From positions 182,226,083-182,290,082 of the forward strand of contig CM062297.1 in NCBI GenBank assembly GCA_031216915.1: a DNA stretch of 64,000 bases, given 5' to 3'. Both the position numbers and the translations under genes were made by a program. Positions within the stretch are counted from its first letter, which is position 1. Every line of letters starts with the position of its first letter. A model generated the notes under the pieces. That model was not told where the DNA came from, ran no database searches, and saw nothing but the letters and a program-made list of their open reading frames with translations. Source of the stretch: Pictodentalium vernedei (Eukaryota > Mollusca > Scaphopoda > Dentaliida > Dentaliidae). Shown here piece by piece: positions 31,719 through 43,039 of this stretch.

Positions 31719-32028
31719 TTCATTTAATCTTATTTGTTTTACAAGGATTGGCGAGCAAGTTATGTAACTTACATTAACGCCTCTCCTTGACCCAATGGCG
31801 CAGGTGTGTGGGATGACCTATACGTAGCGGCCTCGCTCTTCTCGCCTGCACGGAGTGTGTCTCTCTCCGCACATTTTACGTCCCCACCTGATAGGATCGT
31901 ACGCCGTGACACCATCAACTGATGCTGCCAGAGAGTGTTCAGACCCCTAAAGAACTTTCCTCGGCCGGGGATCGATCCCGGAACCTCAGGAATGAGAGAC
32001 CATCGCACTTATCCACTCGGCCACCACT
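31719..32028 (-). mobile_element. Second SINE family, tRNA-Leu/Ser-like head
   Basis: On the minus strand it begins with GGTGGCCGAGTGGATAAGTG (an A-box arrangement typical of class II tRNAs such as Leu and Ser), then GGTCTCTCATTCCTGAGG and GGGATCGATCCCCGG (B-box-like). The body (GGTGTCACGGCGTACG, GACACACTCCGTGCAGGCG, ATAGGTCATCCCACAC) is unrelated to family D, and the 3' end is AT-rich. CTTTAGTT at 31711-31718 and 32029-32036 is the likely target duplication. The open frame inside is accidental. Confidence 0.8.
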
Positions 32029-32149
32029 CTTTAGTTGTTTTTTGGATAATGCTTGTTGTACCTTCCTGGCTTGTTTAATAATTGTTTAATAATTCCAATT
32101 GAGATAACTTTATCAAAAGAAGACTTTCATGATGATATAACTCAGAGAT

Positions 32150-32243
32150 GAGAGTCATAAGCTATGCTTTTCTGAAAAAAATTAAAATTTTCTGTCAATA
32201 AGTTAATAAGTGTCGTACACTATTCCTGTAAGATAAAGGGTTA
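32150..32243 (+). mobile_element. Right-end remnant of TTAA MITE family A (copy 12)
   Basis: GAGTCATAAGCTATGCTTTT, AAGTGTCGTACACTATTCC and GTAAGATAAAGGGTTA correspond to the right arm, right shoulder and terminus. Confidence 0.55.
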
Positions 32244-32589
32244 CCATGTGATTTTACAGGAATATGAAATGAAACTAACTTTCCCGTAAGCTGATATACT
32301 GTGATGGTAGATTTTTTATTACAGTAAAACACTTGGAGCAGTTATAATTAGGCTTTTCCCTGTGGAAAGGACTCTTGTTATTCTACTGATTATTATTATT
32401 ATTATTTTTTTTATATTTATTTTTTTTTTCCACACATTTTGTCCGTACGATTCAGAAACCATTTTCCACCGATTTTCACGAAATTTTGCACACTCATAGA
32501 CGGTCACGAATCTAAAAATGTACCGAAGCGGAATTTTCGATTTAACCCTTATTTCGTCAGAATTGGCAAAAAACTGCCAAAATTGGGGT

Positions 32590-34790
32590 TTATAGGCACT
32601 TTCTCGAAACACGTCTTGTAGATTTTTTTTAAGCATTCATCATTATTAGACCTGTCTGTGACACGACCTTTGATGCACACGACATATCAAACGATGCATA
32701 TGGTAACCTTCCACAGGCAGCCAAACATCACAATTCTGATGAAATGGGCCGGTTTCAGGCCCCCACAGCACCCAAACGATACAAGAGAGATAAACATAAC
32801 TTCCTTTATGGCAAGTGGAATTAGGATCATTTTTGTAAGTTATAAGGGTGTTAAAAAAACAAGCGTTAACCCATTTTGGGCTGGTTAAACAGCAATACCC
32901 CCATAAAGCTAAAAAAAATCATGTTTTCCGTGGATTTCTTTAAACGAGTCTTGTAGATTTTCAAGAAAAATGTGTCACCCCCCAGGCCTTCGTGTGACAA
33001 TAGAAGTTGCATGGACAAAATACTACGGTGAGCATTTGTGAACCCTCCATGGGCAGCTAAATGTCAAAATTGTGAAAAAATGGGCTATATTTGGACGCCA
33101 ACAGCACCCAATAGGTACTCCACAAAGAAAAGTGCCTTCTTTTATCGAGCGCACAATCTATACCGGAACATTTTTGTAAGTAGTAAGGGTATTCAAAAGT
33201 CGAAGTCTTAACCCATTTTGGGCAGACTAAAGAGACAGGCCCCGTAAAATCTTAAATTCCCACTTTCTGTGGATTTCTCTAAAAACATCCTGTAGGTTTT
33301 CAAGAAAAATTGGCTACTCACAGATCTTTGTGTGACATTACAATTTGCATGGACAGAATATTCCGGTGAGCGTTTATTAACCCTCTACAGGCTGCCAAAC
33401 ATAGTAATTTTGTTGAACACCCAACGTGTGCCTGAGAAATAAACATACTCTCCTTTGTTGGAAGTGGAATTCACCGAGGACCATTTTTGTAAGTAATAAG
33501 GGTATTCAAAAAAACAAACCAAACGTTAACCCCTTTTTGTGGTTGTTAATAGTGATACCCATCAAAAAATTAAAATTTTATGTTTTCCCTGGATTTCTTT
33601 ACAAACATCTGGTAGGGTTTTCAAGAGAAAATGGCCATTGATAGGCCTTGGTATCACATTGCCAGCTGATTGGATAAATTATTTCGGTAAGCATTTGTTA
33701 ACCCTCCACGGGCTGCTAAATGTCACAATTTTGAAAAAATAGTCTATATTTGGACACCAACAACATCAAATGGGAATGCAACAGAGAAACATAACTTCTT
33801 TTACCGGACGCAAAACTGACAGGGAAACATTTTTGTAAGTAGTAAGTGTAGTATTCAAAAATCTTAAAAAATTCTTAAAAGCTTAAAATTCTAATTTTCT
33901 GTTGATTTTTCACACAAAATTTTCAAGAAAAATTGGCCATTCGCAGGTCTTGGAGTGACATTGCAAGTTGCACGGACAAAATATTTCGGTAAGCATTTGT
34001 TAACCCGCCAGAGGCTGCCAAGCAAAGACATTTTGAGAAAATAGGCTGTTCTTTGGCACCCATAACACCCAATGTGTACCTGCGAGATAAACATAACCTC
34101 CTTCACTGGAAGTGGAATTGACAGAGGATCATTTTTGTAAGTTATGAAGGTATTCACAAAACCAAGCATTAACCCGTTTAGGGCTGGTTACAGAGCGATA
34201 CCCCTCAAAAGGTTAAAAATTCATGTTATCCGAGGATTTCTCTAAAAACATCTCGTAGATTTTCAAGAAAAAATGGCCATTCTCAGATCTTAGTGTGACA
34301 TTACAAGTTGCATGTACAAAATATTCCTGTAAGTATTTGTTAACCCTACACAGGTTCTCAAACATCAAAATGTTGATAAAATGGGCTGTGTTTGCGTACC
34401 CACAGCACTAGAAGTTGAGAGGAGAGATCAAAATAAGTGGAAGTAGAATTCACTGAGAATTATTTTTGGAAGTAATAAGAGTATTCAAAAAACAACCCTT
34501 AATCCGTTTTGGGCTGGATAAACAACGATACCCATGAAAAGCTTAAAATTCATGTTCTCCCTGGATTTCTCTGAAAACATCTTGCAGATTTTAAAAGAAA
34601 AATGGCCATTCGCAGTTCTTGGTGTGACATTACAAGTTGCATGAATAAAAAATATTCCTGTTAGCACTTGTTAACCCTCTACAAACTGCCAGACATCAAT
34701 ATTTTGGATATATTGGAGATAAAATGGACCATTTTCAAATAGACACAGCACTCAGTGGGTATGTGTCAAACAAACATAACTCCTTTTGTC
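32590..34790. repeat. Satellite array, unit about 302-345 bp, six to seven units
   Basis: Each unit has the same order: CTGTGGATTTCTCTAAAAAC, a GTAGATTTTCAAGAAAAA phrase, TGGCCATTC, TGTGACATTACAAGTTGCAT, AACCCTCCACAGGCTGC, a GAGATAAACATAAC phrase and CATTTTTGTAAGT. The last phrase occurs at about 32829, 33170, 33484, 33829, 34131 and 34462, giving spacings of 302-345. Units differ by many substitutions, so the array is old. Open frames come and go between units. Confidence 0.85.
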
Positions 34791-34914
34791 GGTCATTGTC
34801 TTGTTGGACGACGATATTGACATTAACCCACTCCACCGTTAATGATGGTTTTTACCTAAACAATTTGTTTATCAAACTGAGTCATCTGAGACTACTATCC
34901 GGAAATCGTCCCTG

Positions 34915-35280
34915 TTTGGGGGAGGGAAAGGTAGAGGGGATGTGACGTCATAATCTCGTGTCCTAATGACGTCATGATTGGGTGTCATGGTAGCCCGCGT
35001 GACCAGCCATCTTGTGACGTCATCGCCATTGTAAAACGTGGTCTCAGTGCGCATGCGCAGCGCGTGTTGTTAGGGTGACATGTGTTTCCGTCGGCCATTT
35101 TGTATACTGGAGGCCGCCATCTTGGTTTCTATGGTAGCACGTGGTTGATATGTTACCCAAAGGCCTATAATAGGACACGGGTAACTTCGGAGGGTGTGTT
35201 CGATTGAATAAGAGTAATTTTCCCGATTTGTAGAATTATACAAATAACCCCGACAATCTCTCCAAATCACCGAAAACGAC
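34915..35280 (-). promoter_or_regulatory. Repeat family K (copy b) with CRE, NRF1 and YY1 motifs
   Basis: Three perfect CRE octamers TGACGTCA (34943-34950, 34967-34974, 35015-35022), a palindromic NRF1-type site TGCGCATGCGCA (35048-35059) and a YY1-type CCGCCATCTTGG (35114-35125) occur within 190 bp, in the same order as the inverse of copy a at 22400-22955. These factors typically act at TATA-less promoters. The segment therefore looks like a mobile promoter, for example a retroelement 5' region; no downstream gene is visible, and activity is inferred only from motifs. Confidence 0.5.
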
Positions 35281-37440
35281 TTTTATTTGATAAGAAGTCC
35301 CAAGAATGGGCTTTTTGCCCAATAACAGGGGTGTTCCTTTATATAGGAATAATTTTACTTCGCAGAATTACCCCAAACAACCCAATAATTCCCCAAATAC
35401 ACCGAAACGGACTTGGCGAGGCCTCGGATCGGACTTTTTTCCCAATAACAGTCGTGTTACGTTGTATAATAGTAGCACGTTCCCTTGTATAGGAGTATAC
35501 CCCAGTAGAATAGATGGGTCTGCCAGTTGGAACAGTTTTGTTACTATATTTAGCGTTTCTGGTCTGATCAGGCTAGTTCTAATCCTATTCCAGGTAATTA
35601 TGTTCTTGTTTTGTTTATCCAGATCTTCCAATAATGTCACTTTATTGCAGCTAACTAACTAATCAAATTGCTTGGTTTTCCATATTCTGTACCTAACCAT
35701 ACATAATTATCTCCCTTGTGTACAACGAAGGCCTATATGATTCTCATCATCTCGGTATTTAACAGCCATGTCCCATGGAATCCCTTTTTGAGAATCTCTT
35801 TTTGGAAAACGTCTGGCCTTCGACACCGCGTTTTATCGAATGAGGCCATGAGGGTCATGAGAAAATCTCTGAATGATGTCTAATTTACCACCCCTCTTAG
35901 CCGCATCTCGGTTTCGAATGGCCACATCCCATGGAATCCCTTTTTTGGAATGCCTGTAGAATCCCTTTATGTGAAACTTCGTTGGTTATAGAATCCCTTT
36001 TTATCGTATGCGTGCCATGAGACAATCCGCCAATGAGGCCTAATTTACTCTCCCTCTTAGTCTCATCTCGGTATTTGAGGATAGTCTTTTATCGCTTTTG
36101 CAGCCTTGTACCATTACTCCTAACTTGTAGCACTACTACAGGCATGCTGGCTATCTCAGTCTCGTCTATAACCTCGATCAAGATTCAATCAAATTGCTTC
36201 GTTTTCTCCAACATGTATCATTTTATGCAGAGTTTAAATCCCCTATATAACACTTATACATATAGACAGACTATATAGGGAATTCCGTAAGTGGGATTCC
36301 CAGCCGATTCCGTAAAGTTGGATTTCGTGTTTTAACATTTTAACACTCGTGGGTATTCCCCTTCCCTAGTGAAAGGAATCCCCTTTACGGAATCGATGAA
36401 ACGACCACGTTCCGTGGCACCCCACTTCCAGCACCCTTAACTAAAAACGACTTGCCTTCAGCACCCCGTTTTTCGGAGATGAGCATGAGAGCAGTATTTG
36501 GAGTCACTCTTTCCTGCAAGGGCTCTATAGCCCATTTGCTCGACGAGATTCGAGTCGCAAGAAAAAATGGGCTATAGAGCACTTGATGGAAAGATGACTC
36601 GAAATACTGCTCTGGAAGTGGGGCGCCACAGAAAGCTGCCGTTCCGTAAAAGGGATTCCATAAGTGGCATTCCAAGCTCTTATACAGCTCTTATACAGTT
36701 ATTACAGAGGTAGCCTTGCCGTCGGTTTCCATCTTTTCTTCAACTGTCTGTCCTGTGACTTGCCTCTTTCGTAGCCACCCAATACTATAATATTCTACCG
36801 CCATCGCAGCTTTGTGCCATTAGTGCCTTGTACTGTTACTATTGACTTGTAACACTACTGCAGGCTTGCAAACTGTCTCCGATTGCTCGAACGACTAGAA
36901 TACCATCGAGCAAATAAGCCACAGAGTAATTGCTCGAACGAGTGACTCCACATACGACTCTTATCCTCATCTCGGAAAATGGGGTGCCGAAGGCCATACG
37001 TTTTCAAAAAGGGGTTACGTAAGTGGGATACATAGAAACAGGGCTGATGGTTATCCCTAATAAGCTATCTAGCAAGTGCTGAAAAGTCAGTTCTCAAACG
37101 ACTCGAATTCCACCGAGCAAATAAGCTCGATCGAGTAACTCCACTACTCTTATACATATCTCAGTAAAAAAGGGGTGCCGTATGTCAGTCGCCTTTCAAA
37201 AAGGGACTCCGTGGGGATTCCATAAAAGGGATTCTATAAGTGGGATTCCATAAGTGGGATTCCATAAGTGGGATCCCAAGCTCCTATATGCCTCCTATAC
37301 AGGTGGTCTCACCATCGGCTTCAGCTTTCTGTCCTATGGTTAGCTTCTACTGTAGCCCCCAATCCTATATTCTTCTTCTACCCTTGTACCATTACTACTG
37401 ACACGTAGCACTACTACAGGATTGCTAACAGTCACAGATC
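35220..37440. repeat. Complex tandem-repeat block
   Basis: Several short arrays: two units of ~120 bp with CCAAATCACCGAAAACG-type and CCCAATAACAG phrases (35225-35460); ~180-bp units with CCATGGAATCCCTTTTTG and CCCTCTTAG..CATCTCGG (35760-36080); and iterated CATAAGTGGGATTC phrases (36270-36310, 36650-36680, 37215-37275). CTCGAACGACT...CACCGAGCAAATAAG recurs at 36885 and 37097. No gene is recognised. Confidence 0.65.
36412..36631. repeat. Imperfect palindrome
   Basis: Inner arms of about 50 bp (36488-36537 and 36565-36613) read AGAGCAGTATTTGGAGTCA...GGGCTCTATAGCCCATTT against the inverse. The outer GTGGCACCCCACTTCCAG (36414) pairs with CTGGAAGTGGGGCGCCAC (36612). Confidence 0.7.
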
Positions 37441-38620
37441 ATGACCTCTACCCTTGGCCAAGACTAAGAATGTCAAAGGACCATCCACACTCTGCTACGA
37501 GACTAGAAACCAAGCATACACCACACAGCACTGCATTACGTACTACCTATACCATCTGTGGAACAGCACACCGCCCTTGATGGATAGTGTCCCAAGGGTT
37601 AAGATAGAACCTACAATGGGTATATACCATCCATACTATACAACCGCACTAGACAACCAGACATTACTCCTGCCCACAATAGCGCTTGGCCTATCATTAT
37701 ATTCTATCTATTCCAGTCATTAGATAATATGAAGCATTAGGTCGATTAGTAGTACCAAGGGAAAACATTGAGCCAGCAGGCGTACAAAGAGCACACCCTA
37801 TACTACCACACTAGACAACCATGGATTACCCCCACCCAACAATAATGTTTGACCTAGCATTATGTACTACCTATACCACTTTGGGCCAACACACCATTCT
37901 ATGTGGATAATGGCACTACTACCGTTCTAAACTACCAGGCATTACCCCACCTCACAATATCGCTTGACCTACCATAATGTACTACCTATACCAGTCATAG
38001 GGTAATAAAAAGCAATCAGTTGGTTAATAGTATCAAGGACTAACAGGGGACCTACCGGGTTATAGACCACCCATACTATACTACCGTTTTAAACTACCAG
38101 GCATTACCCCTACCCACAATACCGCTTGTCCTAGCATTACGTGCTACTTATACCAGTCATATGATAATAAGAAGCATTAGGTGGATTAATAGTACTAAGA
38201 GCTAACATGGACCCTGTAGGATTTCTGAGTGTACATCCTATACTGCTATACTAGGCGACCCTGCACTATCCCTACCCACCCTACAATACCGCCTGGCACA
38301 GCATTACATACTACCTATTCAGGTCATAGGATAGTTAGTACAAAGCAATCGGTAGGTTAATACAACAAGGATTAAGATGGGACCTAAAGGGATATACAGC
38401 GCCCATACTATACTACCAATCCAAACCATCAATGACTATCTCGTAATACTGCTCTAGACGACGATCATGCATTAACCCCACCCCGCAATACTGGTTGACC
38501 TAGCATTACGTACTACCTAGACCAGTCACAGGGTAATATGAAAGTCGATTAGTAGTACAAAGGGCTAATAGTATACCTACAGGGATATATACCACCCATA
38601 CTATACTTCGATATAAGTCC
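37440..38620. repeat. Tandem array, unit about 163 bp
   Basis: About seven units marked by TACTACCTATACCAGTCATA (near 37541, 37700, 37863, 37980, 38143, 38309, 38509), with GTAATAAGAAGCATTAGGTG, CCATACTATACTACC and CAGGCATTACCCC in constant order. Spacing is mostly 159-166, with one short and one long unit. The open frame at 37454-37723 covers one and a half units and is not supported as a gene. Confidence 0.8.
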
Positions 38621-39065
38621 AGTACGAGGAGCCCGACGCTCAATGATCCGAATAAAGTCATACCTGATTGTACAGTGGACAACAACAGCGGTCAACTTTT
38701 CTGTGGCGTTGCGTGCGCATCATGACGTAACGACGTTAATAGCAACGTCAACCGTTTCGTTGTGAAATCTTTCGAGAAACCCAACCTCCACCATTAATTT
38801 TCCATCACATACCTATACTTTATACCCATAGCCCTGGGTATACATATATCACTATACATATCATAGCATACTACATATGCAGTACATGCACCACTTGCAG
38901 GATCTAGCTGGATGGCGTCTAAGTTTTGCACACAAAAAATTGCTCCCCAAAACGTCCAGTTCCTATGAGAATTTTACACTACCTCTCCCCCAAAAGACCG
39001 GGTAATATGGCACGATCGGGTACATGCTATACTACTAGCCAATCATCGAATAGCTAGTTAATTTG

Positions 39066-39360
39066 TGAAAACAGTCTTCTAATACTCTGTAAATACAGAT
39101 TACTAATCTGTAAAAACAGTTTATTAATCTGTAAAAACAATCTTGTACTAATCTGTAAAACAGTCATCTAATGAAGTGTTAAACCAGTCTCCTAATACTC
39201 TATAAATACAAATTTCTAGTCTGTAAAAAGACATTATTAATCTGTAAAAACAGTTTGTAATAATCTGTAAAAACAGTCGTTTAATAAATTGTAAACATCG
39301 TCTCCTAATAATCTGTAAATACAGATTACTAATCTGTAAAAACAGATTATTAAATGTAAA
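39066..39360. repeat. Short tandem array of CTGTAAAAACAG hairpin units
   Basis: Around twelve irregular units of 20-33 bp, each with AATCTGTAAAAACAG followed by T/A-rich spacer. CTGT-AAAA-ACAG is itself a tiny inverted repeat, so every unit can form a small stem. Confidence 0.8.
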
Positions 39361-39388
39361 GGTCCAGACCCTAATACACTGTCGTAAT

Positions 39389-39880
39389 ATACGGCACAGC
39401 CGCCGTGGACTGGTCGTAATCCACGCGTGGTCAGTGATGTCCACGAATGCGTTTACTGGGTAATAAAAATCCTCATCAGGAAAATTTTAATTAACCCTTT
39501 ACCTAACATGAAAAGCAGACGACACTTGCAAAAAAAATTCTTGAATAACTAAATTTTTTCATTCTTTGTCTCAAAAACATAGGTTATGACCCCTCGTTGG
39601 AACGAGCTCGACGAGCTCGTTGCAACGAGGGGTCATAACCTATGTTTTTGAGACAAAAAATGAAAATATTTTGAAAATTAATTGGCGATTTTTGAGAATA
39701 GCGCTGGCCGGTTTTGGCCGTTACGTTAGATAAAGGGTTAATGAAGCACCGGGTTGTACCCGGTGTTTCATTAATTAAATTTTGTTGATTATTCCTATAA
39801 TTAGTGTTTAGAATCTACTGTTATATATAAAAATACTGCCCACCCGAGAAAAGTGACCACTCCACGACGGCCGTACTGTA
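39389..39880 (+). mobile_element. MITE family C (copy 2), interrupted by MITE A
   Basis: The left terminus has GCCGCCGTGGACTGGTCG and the right terminus GTGACCACTCCACGACGGCC (inverted). The central hairpin (GAAGCACCGGGTTGTACCCG) is cut on its left side, at TTAA, by a complete family A MITE (39491-39741). Confidence 0.8.
39491..39741 (-). mobile_element. Palindromic TTAA MITE family A (copy 13)
   Basis: TTAACCCTTTACCTAACATG on the left, ACGTTAGATAAAGGGTTAA on the right, full palindrome. Sits in family C at a TTAA, duplicating it. Confidence 0.9.
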
Positions 39881-40139
39881 TTGCCAATAGAGTTCCGCGC
39901 TCGTTTCCTCGTCAAACCCATTCCACAATCACGTTCCAAGAAATGGTACCAGGACTTGGTTTTATCAACACAGAAAAAAGTATAATGCAATTATAATGAA
40001 AATCGTTTCAAATTCATGAATCTATACCGAGACCTTGTTTTATCAACGTAAAAATTGTTTCTCTCCACCGTCACTACGATAATTATTTGAACTTTAAAGT
40101 GTCGTTACTATCTCGTAATGCCTACGCATCTACGATGAA

Positions 40140-40275
40140 TTGTCTAGGGTAATGGACGCTCCCACCGAGGAAATGTCTGCCAACACTTGGGAAATGTCCG
40201 TTGGGGATATGATCGTTTGAAGCAATGTCCGCTATGGAAATGTCCACCGCAGAAATATCCTGCATTCTCAAAATC
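40140..40275. repeat. Iterated GGAAATGTCCGY segment
   Basis: Five or six variants of GGAAATGTCCGC-type phrases (GAGGAAATGTCTGCC, GGGAAATGTCCGTTGG, TATGGAAATGTCCACC). The build is like the reiterated termini at 17110-17195, but no inverted partner was found, so it may be a solitary end. Confidence 0.5.
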
Positions 40276-40796
40276 ATTAACGCCAGGAGGACGGTACTTT
40301 TGGAGCAGGGGGTTAGTATTTATTTTAACACACGCGAATTTCTCGGATTAATATTTTTGTCAATGCTTCTGTTTTAAGCATCTCGATCACGTATGTTATT
40401 CACTAACAGAGTGCAAATTACATAAAATTGCTTTGATTACCACCCGTATACCACCCAGCGTCAGATTAAGGTGTATCATCGCCAGGATTATCCTAATCGT
40501 AAATATATATCCGCTTTATTGTAAGATTAAGAAAAGGGGATCATTTTTAAGAGTTTGCGTGGGGTGTTAAAGAACACCACACTCAACACATATCAAAGTG
40601 TTTTGTATTATTTTTGTTCCGTGGATCCCCACTCAACTGTTCACCCTTTTTGCCGATGGTCTCTTATGAACCTTGCTTTTCATTCAGTGACAGTTACAGG
40701 TTTTCCCGAAGATTTGTCTATCCCAACACCCATAGTAACACTATATTTTTCCAGTTGTCAGAATGACAAACTTTTATACGCAACTCACACATTGGC

Positions 40797-40886
40797 AGCT
40801 GTTCATGTACTGTCGCGTACTTCAGGAAAACGTCTCCTAAAATGGGAGGATGTTTTCTCAAATACGTGACAGTGCATGAACAGTTA
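40797..40886. repeat. Hairpin with ~40-bp arms
   Basis: AGCTGTTCATGTACTGTCGC and ACTTCAGGAAAACGTCTCC are followed by the imperfect inverse ending TGCATGAACAGTT. The overlapping open frames on both strands share this palindrome. Confidence 0.65.
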
Positions 40887-41089
40887 AAGTGCCTCCACAT
40901 ACAGACGAGAATATCCCGAACGTTCACACGTGCACATCGAAGACTGAACATGGACAGACACCCACCGTTCCGCGGTGATTCAAATTTTCATCCAAGTTTT
41001 ACTCTGGCTTTAATATTTACGTATATACTAGGTTAATATATTGTTGGTTGGACTAAGGTCATTTTTCACAAGATGAAGCTTAACCCTTT

Positions 41090-41330
41090 ACCTAACATGA
41101 AAAGCAGACGACACTTGCAAAAACAATTCTTGAATAACTAATTTTTTCCATTTTTTGTCTCAAAAACATAGGTTATGACTCCTCGTTGGAACGAGCTCGA
41201 CGAGCTCGTTCCAACGAGGGGTCATAACCTATGTTTTTGAGACAAAAAATGAAAATATTTTGAAAATCAATTGGCGATTTTTGAGAATAGCGCTGGCCGG
41301 TTTTGGCCGTTACGTTAGGTAAAGGGTTAA
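41090..41330 (-). mobile_element. Palindromic TTAA MITE family A (copy 14)
   Basis: TTAACCCTTTACCTAACATG and GTTAGGTAAAGGGTTAA ends with complete palindrome. Very similar to copy 13, including the GAAAATATTTTGAAAAT segment right of the hairpin. Confidence 0.9.
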
Positions 41331-41589
41331 AACCACATTCATTACACAAATGATCTATTAACCTCCTCGCAAATCACAATGCATATGTGTGCGCGTGCGA
41401 ATTTTGTTATAGTATTGTACTCTATGTTCCAATGAGACTAAAATCCTCGCCCTCTGATTGGATGGGAGCACGTGTAGTTTCTTCAATGTTTACGGCTCCA
41501 GTAGCATATGTTACCGTCTGACGTCACCGCATGAAATATTTGAAATGACGTTGCCCATTTCGCAATTATTTCATCAACAGTGTGACTTA

Positions 41590-42043
41590 CACGCTAAAAA
41601 CTAAAGTGTTAAAAACTACACTTGAAGTGCTGTATTTAACACTTACTAAGTGCTGAACTAGCACTTTGTTTAAGTGTAGATGTACCAGAACTTGACAGGT
41701 GTTACAATAATACCACTTGACAAGTGTAATGTCGCGACACTTAAAAGGAAACAACGCAGATGACGCGGATCAGGCTCGAACTCTCGAGCCTGATCCGCGT
41801 CATCTGCGTTGTGTCCTTTTAATTATGTACCCACCAAGCGCAAATCAAATTATGGACGATTCTGGAAGAACCACCAATGCTAGACACATGGGAAGTGCCA
41901 TCCATTCAAGTTTCAGATGTCTGACGATTGTAATGTCTAAGTGCTTAAAGCATTGCACTTTGAGTGTTAAAATCAAACCCTAAGAGTTAGAATAGGTTTA
42001 ACACCTTGAAAGTGTCAGTTTTAACACTTTAGTTTTTAGTGTG
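41590..42043 (-). mobile_element. TA-flanked MITE family I (copy 2)
   Basis: TA-CACGCTAAAAACTAAAGTG at the left and CACTTTAGTTTTTAGTGTG-TA at the right: a clear TA target duplication with terminal inverted repeats longer than 20 bp. The central hairpin includes GGATCAGGCTCGAACTCTCG. The 88-codon frame (41717-41983, plus strand) occupies most of the element. Confidence 0.88.
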
Positions 42044-42540
42044 TACAAACGGTTTCATTTCGCTACATTTTTCAAACGCCCAGCAGACGATGTTCCAAAT
42101 GAAGTATTGTTTAAATGACAAATCTGTTTACGATTTGAACTGAGATGGAGTGACCTCGGCCTTTATTTGATTTATTGATTATTTGAGCAGTGAAGTCAGG
42201 GGGTACACGAACGGTTTATTTACTAAACTTGTTATCGTTAAAAGTTGCCTTGTTCATTTCATGATGTTCGTTTTGGCCTGTGGATAGGATCTTATTGGAA
42301 TATATACATTATTACGATGAACTGACGGTCACCTGCTCTGAGGTTTGCGGCTAGGAGCACATGAGTTCCGAGCTGCAATCCGCAGACCATGTTACTGGCA
42401 ATTCTTCGCAATAACTTATAATGGTCTGTTTGCTCTCCCTCCTACTCAATCCTTTCAAAAACGCCCCGCCCTCGCTGGTTAAAATATGGTAAAAGAACCG
42501 ACCACCGTGTCACCGATAGTTCAAGTGTAATGTTATGATA
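42044..42540. other. Spacer between two inverted MITEs
   Basis: About 500 bp without recognised features. Because the flanking MITEs are inverted, this would be the loop of a large potential stem. Confidence 0.5.
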
Positions 42541-42994
42541 CACACTAAAAACTAAAGTGTTAAAACTGACACTGTCATGGTGTTAAACCCATTCTAACTC
42601 TTAGGGTTTGATTTTAACACTCAAAGTGAAATGCTTTAAGCACTTAGACATTACAATCGTCAGACATCTGAAACTTGAATGGATGGCACTTCCCATGTGT
42701 CTAGCATTGGTGCTTCTTCCAGAATCGTTCATAATTTGATTTGCGCTTGGTGGATACATAATTAAAAGGACACAACGCAGATGACGCAGATCAGGCTCGA
42801 GAGTTCGAACCTGATCCGCGTCATCTGCGTTGTTTCTTTTTAAGTGTCGCGACATTACACCTGTCAAGTGGTATTATTGTAACACCTGTCAGGTTCAGGG
42901 ATATCTACACTTGAACAAAGTGCTAGGACAGCACTTAGTAAGTGTTAAATACAGCACTTCAAGTGTAGTTTTTAACACTTTAGTTTTTAGCGTG
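42541..42994 (+). mobile_element. TA-flanked MITE family I (copy 3)
   Basis: TA-CACACTAAAAACTAAAGTG and CACTTTAGTTTTTAGCGTG-TA. Same orientation as copy 1 and inverted relative to copy 2. The 88-codon frame (42601-42867, minus strand) is open here too. Confidence 0.88.
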
Positions 42995-43039
42995 TAAGGA
43001 CAGTTATCCAACGAGTGGCGATTCTGTACGAAATACTAT

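Noticed and set aside
39148-39444. Minus-strand frame of 98 codons as a gene
   Set aside because: It runs through the CTGTAAAAACAG array and into the MITE; the peptide is a loose repeat of YRLQI-like residues.
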